From: Marinospirillum sp.
GTDB lineage: Bacteria > Pseudomonadota > Gammaproteobacteria > Pseudomonadales > Halomonadaceae
Assembly (NCBI GenBank): GCA_007119985.1
Contig: SKOQ01000047.1
Span: 1 to 24,021, forward strand
Direction of reading: 5' to 3'
Length of the DNA stretch: 24,021 nt
The notes beneath the pieces are model-generated. The model was not told the DNA's origin. It ran no database searches and was given only the letters and a program-made list of their open reading frames with translations. The position numbers were made by a program, and so were the translations under genes. Each line of letters starts with the position of its first letter. Position 1 is the first letter of the stretch. Shown piece by piece: positions 1 through 7,969 of the stretch.

Positions 1-47
1 CCATCTCACTATTCAACTTGGCAACTGATCAGCAGATGCAGCTGAGT

Positions 48-542
48 TTAGGCCGAGGCCACCGCATCCACCAGTCCCATTTCTTGGCTGGTCATCAGAC
101 GCTCGATATCCACCACGATGACCATACGGTCCTCCATGCTGACCAGACCCTTGATGTACTGAGTATCCAAGGCCGCACCAAACTCAGGGGCTGGCCGAAT
201 CTGCTCAGCATCTAAAGCCACAACATCAGAGACACCATCGACCACCATCCCCACAACCCGCGCACCCAGATTCAGGATAATCATCACGGTAAACTGATTG
301 TAAGTTGCCTCGCCAACATGAAACTTCAAACGCATATCGACCACAGGTACGATGACGCCACGCATATTGATCACCCCCTTGATATAGTCGGGTGTATTCG
401 CAATACGGGTCACACCATCATAGCCGCGAATTTCCTGCACCTTGAGAATATCAATGGCATATTCTTCTTCACCAAGCGTGAAGGTGAGAAACTCTTGTTG
501 CCCACTGGCGATAAAATCCTGTTCTTCCATTGCTTCACTCAT
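48..542 (-). CDS. cheW: CheW chemotaxis coupling protein
   Basis: A 164-residue protein that is essentially one CheW (SH3-like) domain, about residues 15-155. CheW bridges CheA and the receptor hairpin tip in cytoplasmic arrays. Visible family features are the FTLGEEEYAIDILKVQEIRG opening strand, the IKGVINMRGVIVPVVDMR core, and a C-terminal MVIVVDIERLM strand. The ATG at 542 lies 3 nt after the cheA stop and is preceded by GGGGTGA, so it is probably translationally coupled to cheA. It is the last gene of the cluster inside the window. Only 47 bases follow, with no gene seen, so cheR/cheB/cheD may lie beyond the edge. Length is normal for the family. Confidence 0.96.
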   Translation of the reverse strand: MSEAMEEQDFIASGQQEFLTFTLGEEEYAIDILKVQEIRGYDGVTRIANTPDYIKGVINMRGVIVPVVDMRLKFHVGEATYNQFTVMIILNLGARVVGMVVDGVSDVVALDAEQIRPAPEFGAALDTQYIKGLVSMEDRMVIVVDIERLMTSQEMGLVDAVASA

Positions 543-545
543 ACG

Positions 546-2747
546 TCACCCCAAACTAGCTTGTGCCTGCATCAACGGACGGTTCATCCGTGCGAGTTGC
601 TCTATATCGATAATCAACGCCACACGCCCATCACCCATAATCGTGGCCCCCGAGATCCCTTGGACCTTACGATAGTGGGCCTCCAGGCTTTTGATCACCA
701 CCTGCTGCTGCGCAATCAGTTCATCCACAAAAAGAGCCAGTTTACCTTCAGCACTTTCAACCACCACCAGAATGCCTTCTTCTGGACGCGTCACACGAGA
801 TTCCAAACTAAAGACTTGATACAGCGGCACCAGCGGTAAGTACTCACCACGAATATGGACAACACGGCCCTTGCCTGAAACACTCTTGAGCTGACTTGAT
901 GTCGGCTGCAGGGATTCGATGATTCTGGTCAGAGGCAGAATAAAGACCTCTTCACCAACACGCAGCGACATCCCATCCAGAATCGCCAAAGTCAGTGGCA
1001 AGCGCAGCCCAAGGCGCGTCCCAACACCTGGCTCGGAATCAATTTCTATCTGGCCTTTCATTTCGGTGATATTGCGCATGACGACATCCATGCCCACGCC
1101 GCGCCCTGACACATCCGTTACTTCCTTGGCCGTAGAAAAACCAGCAGCAAAAATCAGCTGCCAGACTTCTTTATCAGTGGGGTTTTCGCTCAGCGGGATG
1201 CCTTTTTCTTGGGCTTTTTGCAGTAGCTTTTCACGATTGAGGCCAGCACCATCATCGATGACCTCAACCAAAATACTGCCGCCCTGATGGCTGGCGCTGA
1301 GTGTGATCGTTCCCTGCTCAGGCTTACCTGCTGCTAAGCGGGCTTCAGGCGTTTCGATACCATGATCAATCGAGTTACGCACCAAATGGGTCAAAGGATC
1401 CGAGAGCTTTTCAATTAAGCCTTTATCCAGCTCGGTTTCTTCCCCGATCATTTTCAGCGCGACCTTCTTCTCCATTTTATGGGCGAGATCACGGACCACG
1501 CGCGGAAAACGCCCAAAAACAAAGTTAATAGGCAGCATGCGGATCGACATCACCGCTTCTTGTAGATCACGCGAATTACGCTCTAAGTTGGTGAGACCAT
1601 TATGGATGGCTTCATATTCGATGGGATCAAGCGCAGAGGCAGATTGGGCCAGCATCGAGCGCGTAATCACCAGCTCACCCACTAGGTTAATCAGCTGATC
1701 CACCTTTTCAACCCCAACGCGAATCGAGGTTTCGACCGGTGCGGCTTTGGCTGGCGGTGTTTTCTTTTTCGGCGCAGGTGGAACTACCGGCTGAGTGGAA
1801 GCGGTCACGGGTGCAGAGGATGTATCCGATGAGGCCACGGGCAAGCTCTGCTCATCCACAAAAAAGCCGAAACCCTGCGCCTCTTCCTGGGCCGCTTGTT
1901 GTGCTGGCAAATCAGCTTGATCAACAAAAAACCCAAAGCCTTGCTCATCTTCTTGTGCGCTTTGCTGCGCGGGGAGTTCCGCCTCATCAACAAAAAAGCC
2001 AAAACCGTCTTCTTCTGCTGGACCAGCAGCGTCATCATCAAGTGGAGCAAAGAAACCAAAGCTCTCGTCTTCGATGACTTCAGGCAGGATCTGAATCTCC
2101 TGCGCCTGACACACATAGCTAAACACTTCTTCAATCGCGGCACGATCTTGCTGCGTCGTGAGCCGCCATGCTGCACAGCCTTCTTTGAGCGGCTCGAGCA
2201 GTTCAAGCTGACCAAGACTAGCTAAATCTTCATTCAAGGCATCCCAGGAGGCCCCTTGCGCAAAAATATCCTGTTGAGGCTTTAAGCGCAGCTGCCAGAT
2301 AGAGGCAGAGACTTGAGGCGTCGCGGATGACTCAGCAAGAGGTTCAGAGGATGCAGATTCGCCTGCTGCCAGCGCAATCAGGCGTGCTTTCATCTCTTCG
2401 CGCGGGGCGGATTCAAACTCGGTCCCTTGTTGGTGGGCATCAAGCAAAGAGCCCAATAAATCACAGCAGCTGAGGAAGGCGTCGATCATCTGCTCAGTCG
2501 GATCCAGCTCTTCTTTACGCAAGCGATCGAGCAAAGTTTCTAACGCATGGGTCAGATCAGCAATATCCGTAAAACCAAAGGTCCCTGCACCACCTTTGAT
2601 CGAATGCGCAGCACGAAAAATGGCATTCAAATCATCTAGGCTTGGCGCACTTAAATCCAATGCAAGCAGGAGCTGCTCCATCGTCGCCAAGTGTTCATAG
2701 GCCTCATCCATGAAGACTTGGTGAAACTGGCTTAGATCGACACTCAT
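546..2747 (-). CDS. cheA: CheA chemotaxis histidine kinase with FGFF-repeat linker
   Basis: A 733-residue kinase of the chemosensory array. Domains in order: P1 Hpt with phospho-accepting His48 in AAHSIKGGAGTFGF; a P2-like domain around 149-222 starting SIWQLRLKP; an acidic linker 225-306 with four FGFF motifs (starting at 230, 249, 271, 293); a Pro/Lys-rich spacer; P3 dimerisation about 340-405; P4 ATPase with N box (Asn458 in HLVRNSIDHG), G1 (DDGAG, 498-502) and G2 (GRGVGMDVV, 548-556); and P5 CheW-like from about 590. All catalytic boxes look intact, so an active autokinase is expected, passing phosphate to the adjacent CheY. Start ATG 2747 has GAGGT upstream; it lies 36 nt after cheY. The odd part is the 22-residue repeat in the linker, described separately. 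Confidence 0.97.
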   Translation of the reverse strand: MSVDLSQFHQVFMDEAYEHLATMEQLLLALDLSAPSLDDLNAIFRAAHSIKGGAGTFGFTDIADLTHALETLLDRLRKEELDPTEQMIDAFLSCCDLLGSLLDAHQQGTEFESAPREEMKARLIALAAGESASSEPLAESSATPQVSASIWQLRLKPQQDIFAQGASWDALNEDLASLGQLELLEPLKEGCAAWRLTTQQDRAAIEEVFSYVCQAQEIQILPEVIEDESFGFFAPLDDDAAGPAEEDGFGFFVDEAELPAQQSAQEDEQGFGFFVDQADLPAQQAAQEEAQGFGFFVDEQSLPVASSDTSSAPVTASTQPVVPPAPKKKTPPAKAAPVETSIRVGVEKVDQLINLVGELVITRSMLAQSASALDPIEYEAIHNGLTNLERNSRDLQEAVMSIRMLPINFVFGRFPRVVRDLAHKMEKKVALKMIGEETELDKGLIEKLSDPLTHLVRNSIDHGIETPEARLAAGKPEQGTITLSASHQGGSILVEVIDDGAGLNREKLLQKAQEKGIPLSENPTDKEVWQLIFAAGFSTAKEVTDVSGRGVGMDVVMRNITEMKGQIEIDSEPGVGTRLGLRLPLTLAILDGMSLRVGEEVFILPLTRIIESLQPTSSQLKSVSGKGRVVHIRGEYLPLVPLYQVFSLESRVTRPEEGILVVVESAEGKLALFVDELIAQQQVVIKSLEAHYRKVQGISGATIMGDGRVALIIDIEQLARMNRPLMQAQASLG
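1830..2003 (-). repeat. Tandem 22-residue (66-bp) FGFFVD repeat within cheA linker
   Basis: CheA residues 249-306 hold two full units and one partial unit of a 22-residue repeat: FGFFVDEAELPAQQ..., FGFFVDQADLPAQQ..., FGFFVDEQSLP.... The spacing between FGFF motifs is exactly 22 residues (249, 271, 293). A fourth, divergent motif (SFGFFAPL) lies 19 residues earlier at 229. The DNA copies are diverged, so this is an aged in-frame expansion rather than a recent slippage tract. It lies between the P2-like domain and the P3 dimerisation helices. I know of no assigned function for it. Confidence 0.85.
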
Positions 2748-2783
2748 CCGTTCAACCTCGTTGATTTAGGGGAGAAATCAGCC

Positions 2784-3149
2784 TTAGCCGATCACTTTTT
2801 TAACAACATCGATCAACTTTTGCGGATCAAAGGGCTTCACCAACCAACCGGTTGCACCGGCTGCACGACCTTGCTGCTTCATTGCATCACCCGCCTCAGT
2901 TGTCAGCACCAGAATCGGTGTGCGGCTATAGGCTGGCAAAGTGCGCAAATTTTTGATTAAGGTTAAACCATCCATATTGGGCATATTTTGATCGGTCAAA
3001 ACCAGATCAAAACGACCGGCCTTAGCCTTATCTAAACCCTGCTTGCCATCCACGGCTTCCACCACAGTGTAGCCCGCGCCCTTTAAAGTAAAAGACACCA
3101 TTTGACGAATGGATGCTGAGTCGTCAACTGTGAGTATCGTTTTTGCCAT
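2784..3149 (-). CDS. cheY: CheY-like single-domain response regulator
   Basis: A stand-alone receiver of 121 residues from the ATG at 3149. Using that start, the acidic pair is Asp9/Asp10 (TVDDSASIRQM), the phosphorylated Asp is Asp53 (LTDQNMPNMDG), the switch Thr is 83/84 (VLTTEAG) and Lys105 is in LVKPFD. The set is complete, so it should accept phosphate from CheA. An in-frame TTG six bases upstream (3155) has better spacing to the GGAG, but family N-termini read MAKTILTVDDS, so I chose the ATG. It lies between the receptor genes and cheA on the same strand. The target (flagellar switch or something else) cannot be told from the sequence. Confidence 0.95.
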   Translation of the reverse strand: MAKTILTVDDSASIRQMVSFTLKGAGYTVVEAVDGKQGLDKAKAGRFDLVLTDQNMPNMDGLTLIKNLRTLPAYSRTPILVLTTEAGDAMKQQGRAAGATGWLVKPFDPQKLIDVVKKVIG

Positions 3150-3225
3150 AACCAAATGATCTCCAAAGATTTTTATTGCGGCGAAATCATCCCCTATCTC
3201 ACCGAAGACTGCAAATACTGACGAT

Positions 3226-5106
3226 TCAATTCTCTAGCTGAACAGCTGAAACGGTGAAACTGGCCACGGCTTCACGCAAGGCGATGGCTTGCTCCTCCAA
3301 AGATTCAGCTGCAGCCGCCGCCTCTTCAACCAAAGCTGCGTTTTGCTGCGTGACATTATCCATCTGCAATACAGCTTGGTTCACCTGCTCTATACCTTGG
3401 CTCTGTTCCACCGAGGCCGCCGAAATTTCCGACATAATATGGCTCACCTGCTTTACCGAGCCTAGCGTGGCGGTGATGGTTGTGCCAGTGGCATCGACCA
3501 AACTCCGTCCCTGCTCGACCTGAGCGACAGAAGCATCAATCAGCTGCTTGATGTCTTTGGTGGCCGCAGCCGAACGCTGGGCTAAAGCGCGAACTTCGGC
3601 TGCCACAACAGCAAAACCACGACCTTGCTCACCCGCACGCGCCGCTTCTACAGCGGCGTTGAGCGCAAGAATGTTGGTTTGAAACGCGATGCTATCAATC
3701 AAGCTGGTGATATCCGCAATCTTATGAGATGAGCGGCTAATCGCTTCCATCATCTGGATCGCCTGCTGTGACTGCTCACCGCCCTTCACCGCATTCTGAT
3801 GCGCTTGCATCGCTAATTGCTTGGCTTGACCAGCATGTTCGGCATTATGCTTCACTGTCACAGTCAATTCTTCAAGACTCGAGGCAGTTTCCTCTAAGCT
3901 TGAAGCCTGCTCTTCTGTCCGCTCAGAGAGATCCGCATTGCCTGCTGCGATTTCTTGTGCTGCGGTGGTGATGGCCGCCACTGAGGTTTTCACATCGGCT
4001 ACCACGGCCTCTATTTTGCCAACAAAGTGATTAAAATGCTGTGAGAGTTCAGTAATCTCATCCTGACCTTGTATCGGCAGCCTGACCGTTAAATCACCAT
4101 CACCTTGACTGATTTCTTCCAAAGTACGCGCAACCTGACGAATTGGCCGAATGATCGCTGAACTCAACCAAAAAGCAAACACGGCACCAGCAAGCGTAAA
4201 GACCAAAGTTGTCAGTAACAGCGCCCATCTCAGTGCTGCTAGGCCGGCAAGCACTTCCTCTTCCTGAGCGACCACCGCCAACACCCAACCTCGCTCCGGC
4301 AGACGCACTGCTCCTACCCATTGACGTCCTGCTTGGCCAGTCATCTGCACGACCAGCTGATCTTCAGTCAATAAACGACGATAAGCCTCACGATTCAGCG
4401 TATCTGTTGCAGCCAAATGCTCTATCGGGCGCTCTTGAGCCATCACACGCTCTTGATCCGGTGAGGCAATCAATTCACCACGCTGGTTCAACATAAAAGC
4501 CGAACCCTGTTCACCCAAGCCCAAATCATCCGTAATATCACTCAGCAGGGTGGCATCCATCCGAGCAATCAATACAGCTACCACTTGACCTTGGTGTTCA
4601 ATCGGTGCGGCCAGCATGATCACAGGACGATTGATCACACGGCTAATCAGCACCTCTGAAATATTAGCCTCACCAGCAAAAGCCCGCTGAATGTAATCTC
4701 GCTGCGCCAAATCGGCTGTGGTGCCATCTGGGTAGTGGGCCACACCCTGCTGATCCACCCAGCCCATACCCAGATAGCCTAGACGCGCTGAGCTGGCCTC
4801 CAAAAAAGCCATCTTGCCAGCACTGCCTGCCTCGATCAGCATCTCACGGCGGGCCAGCTCGCTTAAACGCCCAAGCTGGGTCTCTATCCGACTTGAAACC
4901 AACCGAGCCGCCTCTTGAGCCATCAAAGGTAAGGTCTGCTCAACCTGCTCTGTCAGCGCATGGGTGGCTCTTTGTGTGGCCATCCAGCCCAAACCACCTG
5001 AAGTCGTCAGCAACAACAGCAGCAAACCTAACATTAAGCGCTGTCGCAGACTCAAAGACCAACGCCAAGAAGGCGGTGCCACTTTTTGATAAGTTAAACG
5101 CGTCAT
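3226..5106 (-). CDS. Methyl-accepting chemotaxis protein, dCache-type sensor
   Basis: A transmembrane chemoreceptor of 626 residues. TM1 is about 22-42, followed by a roughly 250-residue periplasmic double-Cache-like domain (for example WVDQQGVAHYPDG...RDYIQRAFAG...RPVIMLAAPI), TM2 about 296-316, HAMP (AIIRPIRQVARTLEEISQGDGDLTVRL) and a long signalling helix pair. The hairpin tip reads SIAFQTNILALNAAVEAARAG and a methylation-type stretch reads TEEQASSLEETASSLEEL. The protein ends SAVQLEN with no aromatic pentapeptide, so it probably depends on the neighbouring receptor to recruit CheR/CheB. The start is the ATG at 5106, preceded by AGAGGA; the in-frame TTG at 5160 has no RBS and sits almost at the predicted transcription start. 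The ligand is not predictable. Confidence 0.95.
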   Translation of the reverse strand: MTRLTYQKVAPPSWRWSLSLRQRLMLGLLLLLLTTSGGLGWMATQRATHALTEQVEQTLPLMAQEAARLVSSRIETQLGRLSELARREMLIEAGSAGKMAFLEASSARLGYLGMGWVDQQGVAHYPDGTTADLAQRDYIQRAFAGEANISEVLISRVINRPVIMLAAPIEHQGQVVAVLIARMDATLLSDITDDLGLGEQGSAFMLNQRGELIASPDQERVMAQERPIEHLAATDTLNREAYRRLLTEDQLVVQMTGQAGRQWVGAVRLPERGWVLAVVAQEEEVLAGLAALRWALLLTTLVFTLAGAVFAFWLSSAIIRPIRQVARTLEEISQGDGDLTVRLPIQGQDEITELSQHFNHFVGKIEAVVADVKTSVAAITTAAQEIAAGNADLSERTEEQASSLEETASSLEELTVTVKHNAEHAGQAKQLAMQAHQNAVKGGEQSQQAIQMMEAISRSSHKIADITSLIDSIAFQTNILALNAAVEAARAGEQGRGFAVVAAEVRALAQRSAAATKDIKQLIDASVAQVEQGRSLVDATGTTITATLGSVKQVSHIMSEISAASVEQSQGIEQVNQAVLQMDNVTQQNAALVEEAAAAAESLEEQAIALREAVASFTVSAVQLEN

Positions 5107-5143
5107 ACTGTCCTCTGTTTGCTGTGGGCTGATTGACTCTCTA

Positions 5144-5155
5144 CGACCTAGGTCG
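5144..5155. promoter_or_regulatory. 12-bp perfect palindrome in the mcp leader
   Basis: CGACCTAGGTCG is a perfect 12-bp palindrome centred on CTAG. It lies between the predicted promoter (5169-5199) and the start codon (5106) of the dCache receptor gene, roughly 10-20 bases into the transcript. It could be an operator or an RNA hairpin stem, though a hairpin with no loop is poor. The function is inferred from position only. Confidence 0.4.
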
Positions 5156-5168
5156 AACAAAATGCCGC

Positions 5169-5199
5169 ACTATAGCAAAAAAATGGGCACTAGAGTCAA
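5169..5199 (-). promoter_or_regulatory. Sigma70-type promoter for the dCache mcp
   Basis: On the minus strand, -35 TTGACT (5194-5199) and extended -10 TGC-TATAGT (-10 at 5169-5174) are separated by 19 bases. The long spacer is partly offset by the extended TG element. This would start a transcript near 5162, about 56 nt before the ATG. It suggests the second receptor, cheY, cheA and cheW can be transcribed without the upstream receptor gene. Confidence 0.55.
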
Positions 5200-5228
5200 A
5201 AGTCACACAAAAACAGAGGACTTAGCCG

Positions 5229-6989
5229 CTAAAACTCCTCCCACTCATCCTGATCCTGCCGTGCTGGGGGCGGAGGGACTTTTTTCGGACGGGCCGGTGC
5301 GGCTGAAGGACGCGATGCCACAGCAGAGCCGCTTCTTGTGGCACGATGAGATGTCGCGGCCACAGCAGGTACACGACGTGCAGCCGTCTTGGTTTGGATG
5401 TTGACATCACGACTGATTTTAAACATCGCTACGGCATCGCTGAGCGACTGAGACTGCTCTTCCAAGGACTCAGCAGCAGCGGCTGCTTCTTCAACCAGCG
5501 CAGCGTTTTGCTGGGTCACATCATCCATCTGAATAACAGCCTGATTGACCTGCTCAATCCCTTGGCTTTGCTCATCTGAAGCAGCCGAGATTTCACCCAT
5601 CAAATCGGTCACTCGCTTCACAGAAGAGACGATCTTCTCAATCGTTTCACCCGTTAAGCGGACTTGGTCACGACCATGGCGTACTGTTTCAACCGAGTCG
5701 GTAATTAATTCTTTAATTTCTTTCGCTGCTGCCGCAGAACGCTGCGCCAAAACGCGCACTTCACCAGCGACTACAGCAAAACCTCGCCCTTGCTCTCCGG
5801 CACGCGCGGCCTCGACAGCGGCATTCAGCGCCAGAATATTGGTCTGAAAGGCAATGCTATCAATCATCGTGGTGATATCCGCAATCTTGTCCGAGCTGGC
5901 GCTGATCTGCTCCATGATCGTCACCACCTTGCGTGCACCCTCACCACCTTGGGTGGCGACCTGACTGGCATCTTGAGACAGCTGGTTCGCTTGGCGCGCA
6001 TTATCGGCATTCTGGCGTACGGTCGAAGTCAGTTCTTCGAGACTCGATGCGGTTTCTTCAAGACTGGAAGCCTGCTCTTCTGTGCGCTGCGAAAGATCGG
6101 TATTACCGACAGCAATTTCTTGCGAGGCTAGGGTGATCGCCCCCACCGCTTCTTTAATTTCGGTTACCAGATCTTCGATCTTTTGCACAAAGGTATTGAA
6201 ATGCGTCGTCATGGCAGAGACTTCATCGCGTCCATCAGTATTCAAACGCACGGTGAGATCACCATCACCAGAGCTGATGTCTCTGAGTGCCTCCGCTGTT
6301 TGGCTGATTGGACGGATGATTGAACGCGCAATCAAGGTGGCAAAAATCAGCATCACCACCAGAACGGCCAACGCAATACCCAGCAAGGTGATCAAACTAT
6401 TACGGAACATCTGATCCAGATCATCGATATAAACACCCGTGATCAAAATCCAGTCCCATTGAGTGTTGTGACGCGCAACGGAGAGCTTAGGAATTAAATC
6501 GTCATTGCCAGGGCGATTCCATAAGTAAGGCACCACAGAGCTACCCTGCTGTACAGCACCGTCGGCCAAGGCTCGGACGAAATACGCGCCCGTTGGATCT
6601 TGAATACCAAAAGAAGGATTGCCACGCAGTCGGTCACTGGGGTGCACCAGCATGATGCCCTGACGATCCAGCACCCAAATATAATCATCTTCTGGACCAA
6701 AGATCATGGCACCCAACGCTACCGAAGCTCGGCGCTGAGCTTCGCGCAAGGACAGCTCACCGCGCTGCACCTGCTGCTGATAGGACGCAATAATGCCCTC
6801 AGCCGTATCGAGAATATTATTGAGTTCTTGGGTCTTCATCGACTCCATGTCAGCGTATTGGCGATTCATCGCGACCGTCAGTATAACCAGCATACCGATG
6901 ACAGCGAGCAGGTTGATAATCCAAATGCGGTGATTGATTTTTAAGTTTCTTAGCAACATGTTTTTCATCTTTATCTGGTGAAGACACAT
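5229..6989 (-). CDS. Methyl-accepting chemotaxis protein, sCache-type sensor, CheR-tethering C-terminus
   Basis: A chemoreceptor of up to 586 residues. TM1 is about 22-42. The single-Cache-like periplasmic domain follows (YIWVLDRQGIMLVHPSDRLRG... and DWILITGVYIDDLDQMF), then TM2 about 200-222, HAMP (ARSIIRPISQTAEALRDISSGDGDLTVRL) and the signalling domain with tip SIAFQTNILALNAAVEAARAG. A Pro/Ala/Arg-rich flexible tail of about 60 residues ends in EWEEF. That fits the x-aromatic-x-x-aromatic pentapeptide used to tether CheR and CheB. Three in-frame ATGs (6989, 6968, 6959) are possible; none has a strong RBS, and the shorter two give a more typical pre-TM1 length. The gene is upstream of, and paralogous to, the dCache receptor in its signalling half. 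Confidence 0.94.
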   Translation of the reverse strand: MCLHQIKMKNMLLRNLKINHRIWIINLLAVIGMLVILTVAMNRQYADMESMKTQELNNILDTAEGIIASYQQQVQRGELSLREAQRRASVALGAMIFGPEDDYIWVLDRQGIMLVHPSDRLRGNPSFGIQDPTGAYFVRALADGAVQQGSSVVPYLWNRPGNDDLIPKLSVARHNTQWDWILITGVYIDDLDQMFRNSLITLLGIALAVLVVMLIFATLIARSIIRPISQTAEALRDISSGDGDLTVRLNTDGRDEVSAMTTHFNTFVQKIEDLVTEIKEAVGAITLASQEIAVGNTDLSQRTEEQASSLEETASSLEELTSTVRQNADNARQANQLSQDASQVATQGGEGARKVVTIMEQISASSDKIADITTMIDSIAFQTNILALNAAVEAARAGEQGRGFAVVAGEVRVLAQRSAAAAKEIKELITDSVETVRHGRDQVRLTGETIEKIVSSVKRVTDLMGEISAASDEQSQGIEQVNQAVIQMDDVTQQNAALVEEAAAAAESLEEQSQSLSDAVAMFKISRDVNIQTKTAARRVPAVAATSHRATRSGSAVASRPSAAPARPKKVPPPPARQDQDEWEEF

Positions 6990-7038
6990 TGACGCTCAAC
7001 GACTTAACTTCTAGCCAATGACGCATCCCTAGCGATTC

Positions 7039-7054
7039 TACTGATCATTCAGTA
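7039..7054. promoter_or_regulatory. Inverted repeat TACTGA-TCAT-TCAGTA upstream of mcp
   Basis: Perfect 6-bp arms around a 4-base centre. One arm overlaps a minus-strand TATACT (7051-7056), a possible -10 for the sCache receptor gene with only a poor -35. The geometry would suit repressor binding at a promoter. The role is inferred only. Confidence 0.35.
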
Positions 7055-7173
7055 TAACGATTTCATAACAACAACCCAGTTAGCCTTTAGGACTAGCTAC
7101 GCTGGTAGCCTACTGAAATGCAACAGCATTCAATGCTATCAGCTGGTGTTATCGACTTCATCTTCTGCTCTCA

Positions 7174-7202
7174 TCCACAAGCCCCACAGAAAAGAGTATA
7201 AT
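7174..7202 (+). promoter_or_regulatory. Candidate promoter of the rnf operon
   Basis: A consensus -10 TATAAT (7197-7202) is preceded, with a 17-base spacer, by TCCACA (7174-7179), which matches four of six bases of TTGACA. Transcription would start near 7209 and give a leader of about 127 bases before rnfA. That leader contains CAAGGT...ACCTTG arms (7236-7241 and 7262-7267) that could form a hairpin. Confidence 0.5.
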
Positions 7203-7335
7203 CGATGACAGCTTGGACTTTTTAAGGCCGGCTGACAAGGTAAGCAGCGCCCTAGTGCGGCACCTTGCCTCGTCTTCTTCGCGCTCTGCATCCATTAGAC
7301 TCGCTGTTCTTCTTTTTTCGATTTCGGGTTTCAGC

Positions 7336-7917
7336 ATGACTGAATACTTTTTACTTTTAATCAGTACAGTGCTAGTCAATAACTTTGTACTTGTCCAGTT
7401 TTTAGGTCTCTGCCCCTTTATGGGTGTCTCCAATAAACTGGAGTCTGCTTTAGGCATGGCCTTAGCGACCACCTTCGTCTTAACGCTCGCTTCGGCCCTC
7501 AGCCATCTGGTCTATCACGGCCTTCTACTGCCTTTCGGGCTTGAATATCTGCGCACCATTAGCTTTATCATCATGATTGCGGCCGTGGTGCAGTTTACTG
7601 AACTGCTGATCCAAAAGACTTCACCCGTTTTGCATCAAACACTGGGCATCTTTTTGCCACTGATCACCACCAACTGCGCCGTGCTTGGTGTCGCTTTACT
7701 TGCCGTCACTCAAGAACTCAACTTTGTTCAGTCGGTCATTTATGGCCTCGGTGCCGGTCTTGGTTTTGCATTGGTGCTAGTGATGTTTGCTGCTCTGAGA
7801 GAGCGCATTGCTCTGGCTGATGTTCCCTTGCCGTTTCAAGGTGCAGCCGTCGCTATGATCACGGCGGGAATGATGTCCCTTGCGTTTATGGGCTTGACCG
7901 GCATGATTCAGCTCTAG
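7336..7917 (+). CDS. rnfA: RnfA, ion-translocating oxidoreductase membrane subunit
   Basis: A 193-residue, six-helix membrane subunit of the Rnf (Rsx) complex, which couples electron transfer between ferredoxin and NAD to ion movement across the inner membrane. It is recognised from MTEYFLLLISTVLVNNFVLV and FLGLCPFMGVSNKLES, typical of RnfA/RsxA. Cys26 (GLCPFMG) and Cys114 (TNCAVLG) are the conserved pair that, with the matching pair in RnfE, bind a membrane-embedded FeS centre in this family. The ATG at 7336 was chosen over upstream frame extension because it matches the family N-terminus, although the RBS is weak. It is the first gene of the operon. Confidence 0.96.
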   Translation: MTEYFLLLISTVLVNNFVLVQFLGLCPFMGVSNKLESALGMALATTFVLTLASALSHLVYHGLLLPFGLEYLRTISFIIMIAAVVQFTELLIQKTSPVLHQTLGIFLPLITTNCAVLGVALLAVTQELNFVQSVIYGLGAGLGFALVLVMFAALRERIALADVPLPFQGAAVAMITAGMMSLAFMGLTGMIQL

Positions 7918-7969
7918 CCCAGCCTTTGCCTTATTTCATGCTCTTACTTTGCCGATAGAAACGCTGAAT

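Larger units (their letters stand above)
6990..7335. other. Divergent intergenic region between mcp and rnfA
   Basis: About 345 bases with no gene. It separates the leftward chemotaxis cluster from the rightward rnf operon and must carry both promoters. I see a strong -10 for rnf, an inverted repeat TACTGA-TCAT-TCAGTA at 7039-7054 overlapping a TATACT candidate for the mcp, and AGCATT-C-AATGCT at 7125-7137. No flagellar-sigma (TAAA-N15-GCCGATAA) promoter with both boxes was found on the mcp strand. Confidence 0.6.

Noticed and set aside
318..839. 173-residue plus-strand frame across cheW/cheA
   Set aside because: It spans two well-supported minus-strand genes and shows no domain.
7149..7156. 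GTCGATAA on the minus strand, like a flagellar-sigma -10
   Set aside because: No TAAA-type -35 box at the right distance, and it would lie about 160 bases from the receptor start.
7213..7335. 41-residue N-terminal extension of RnfA
   Set aside because: Starts from TTG; the Ser/Arg-rich extension is unlike the family, which begins MTEY/MTDY at 7336.
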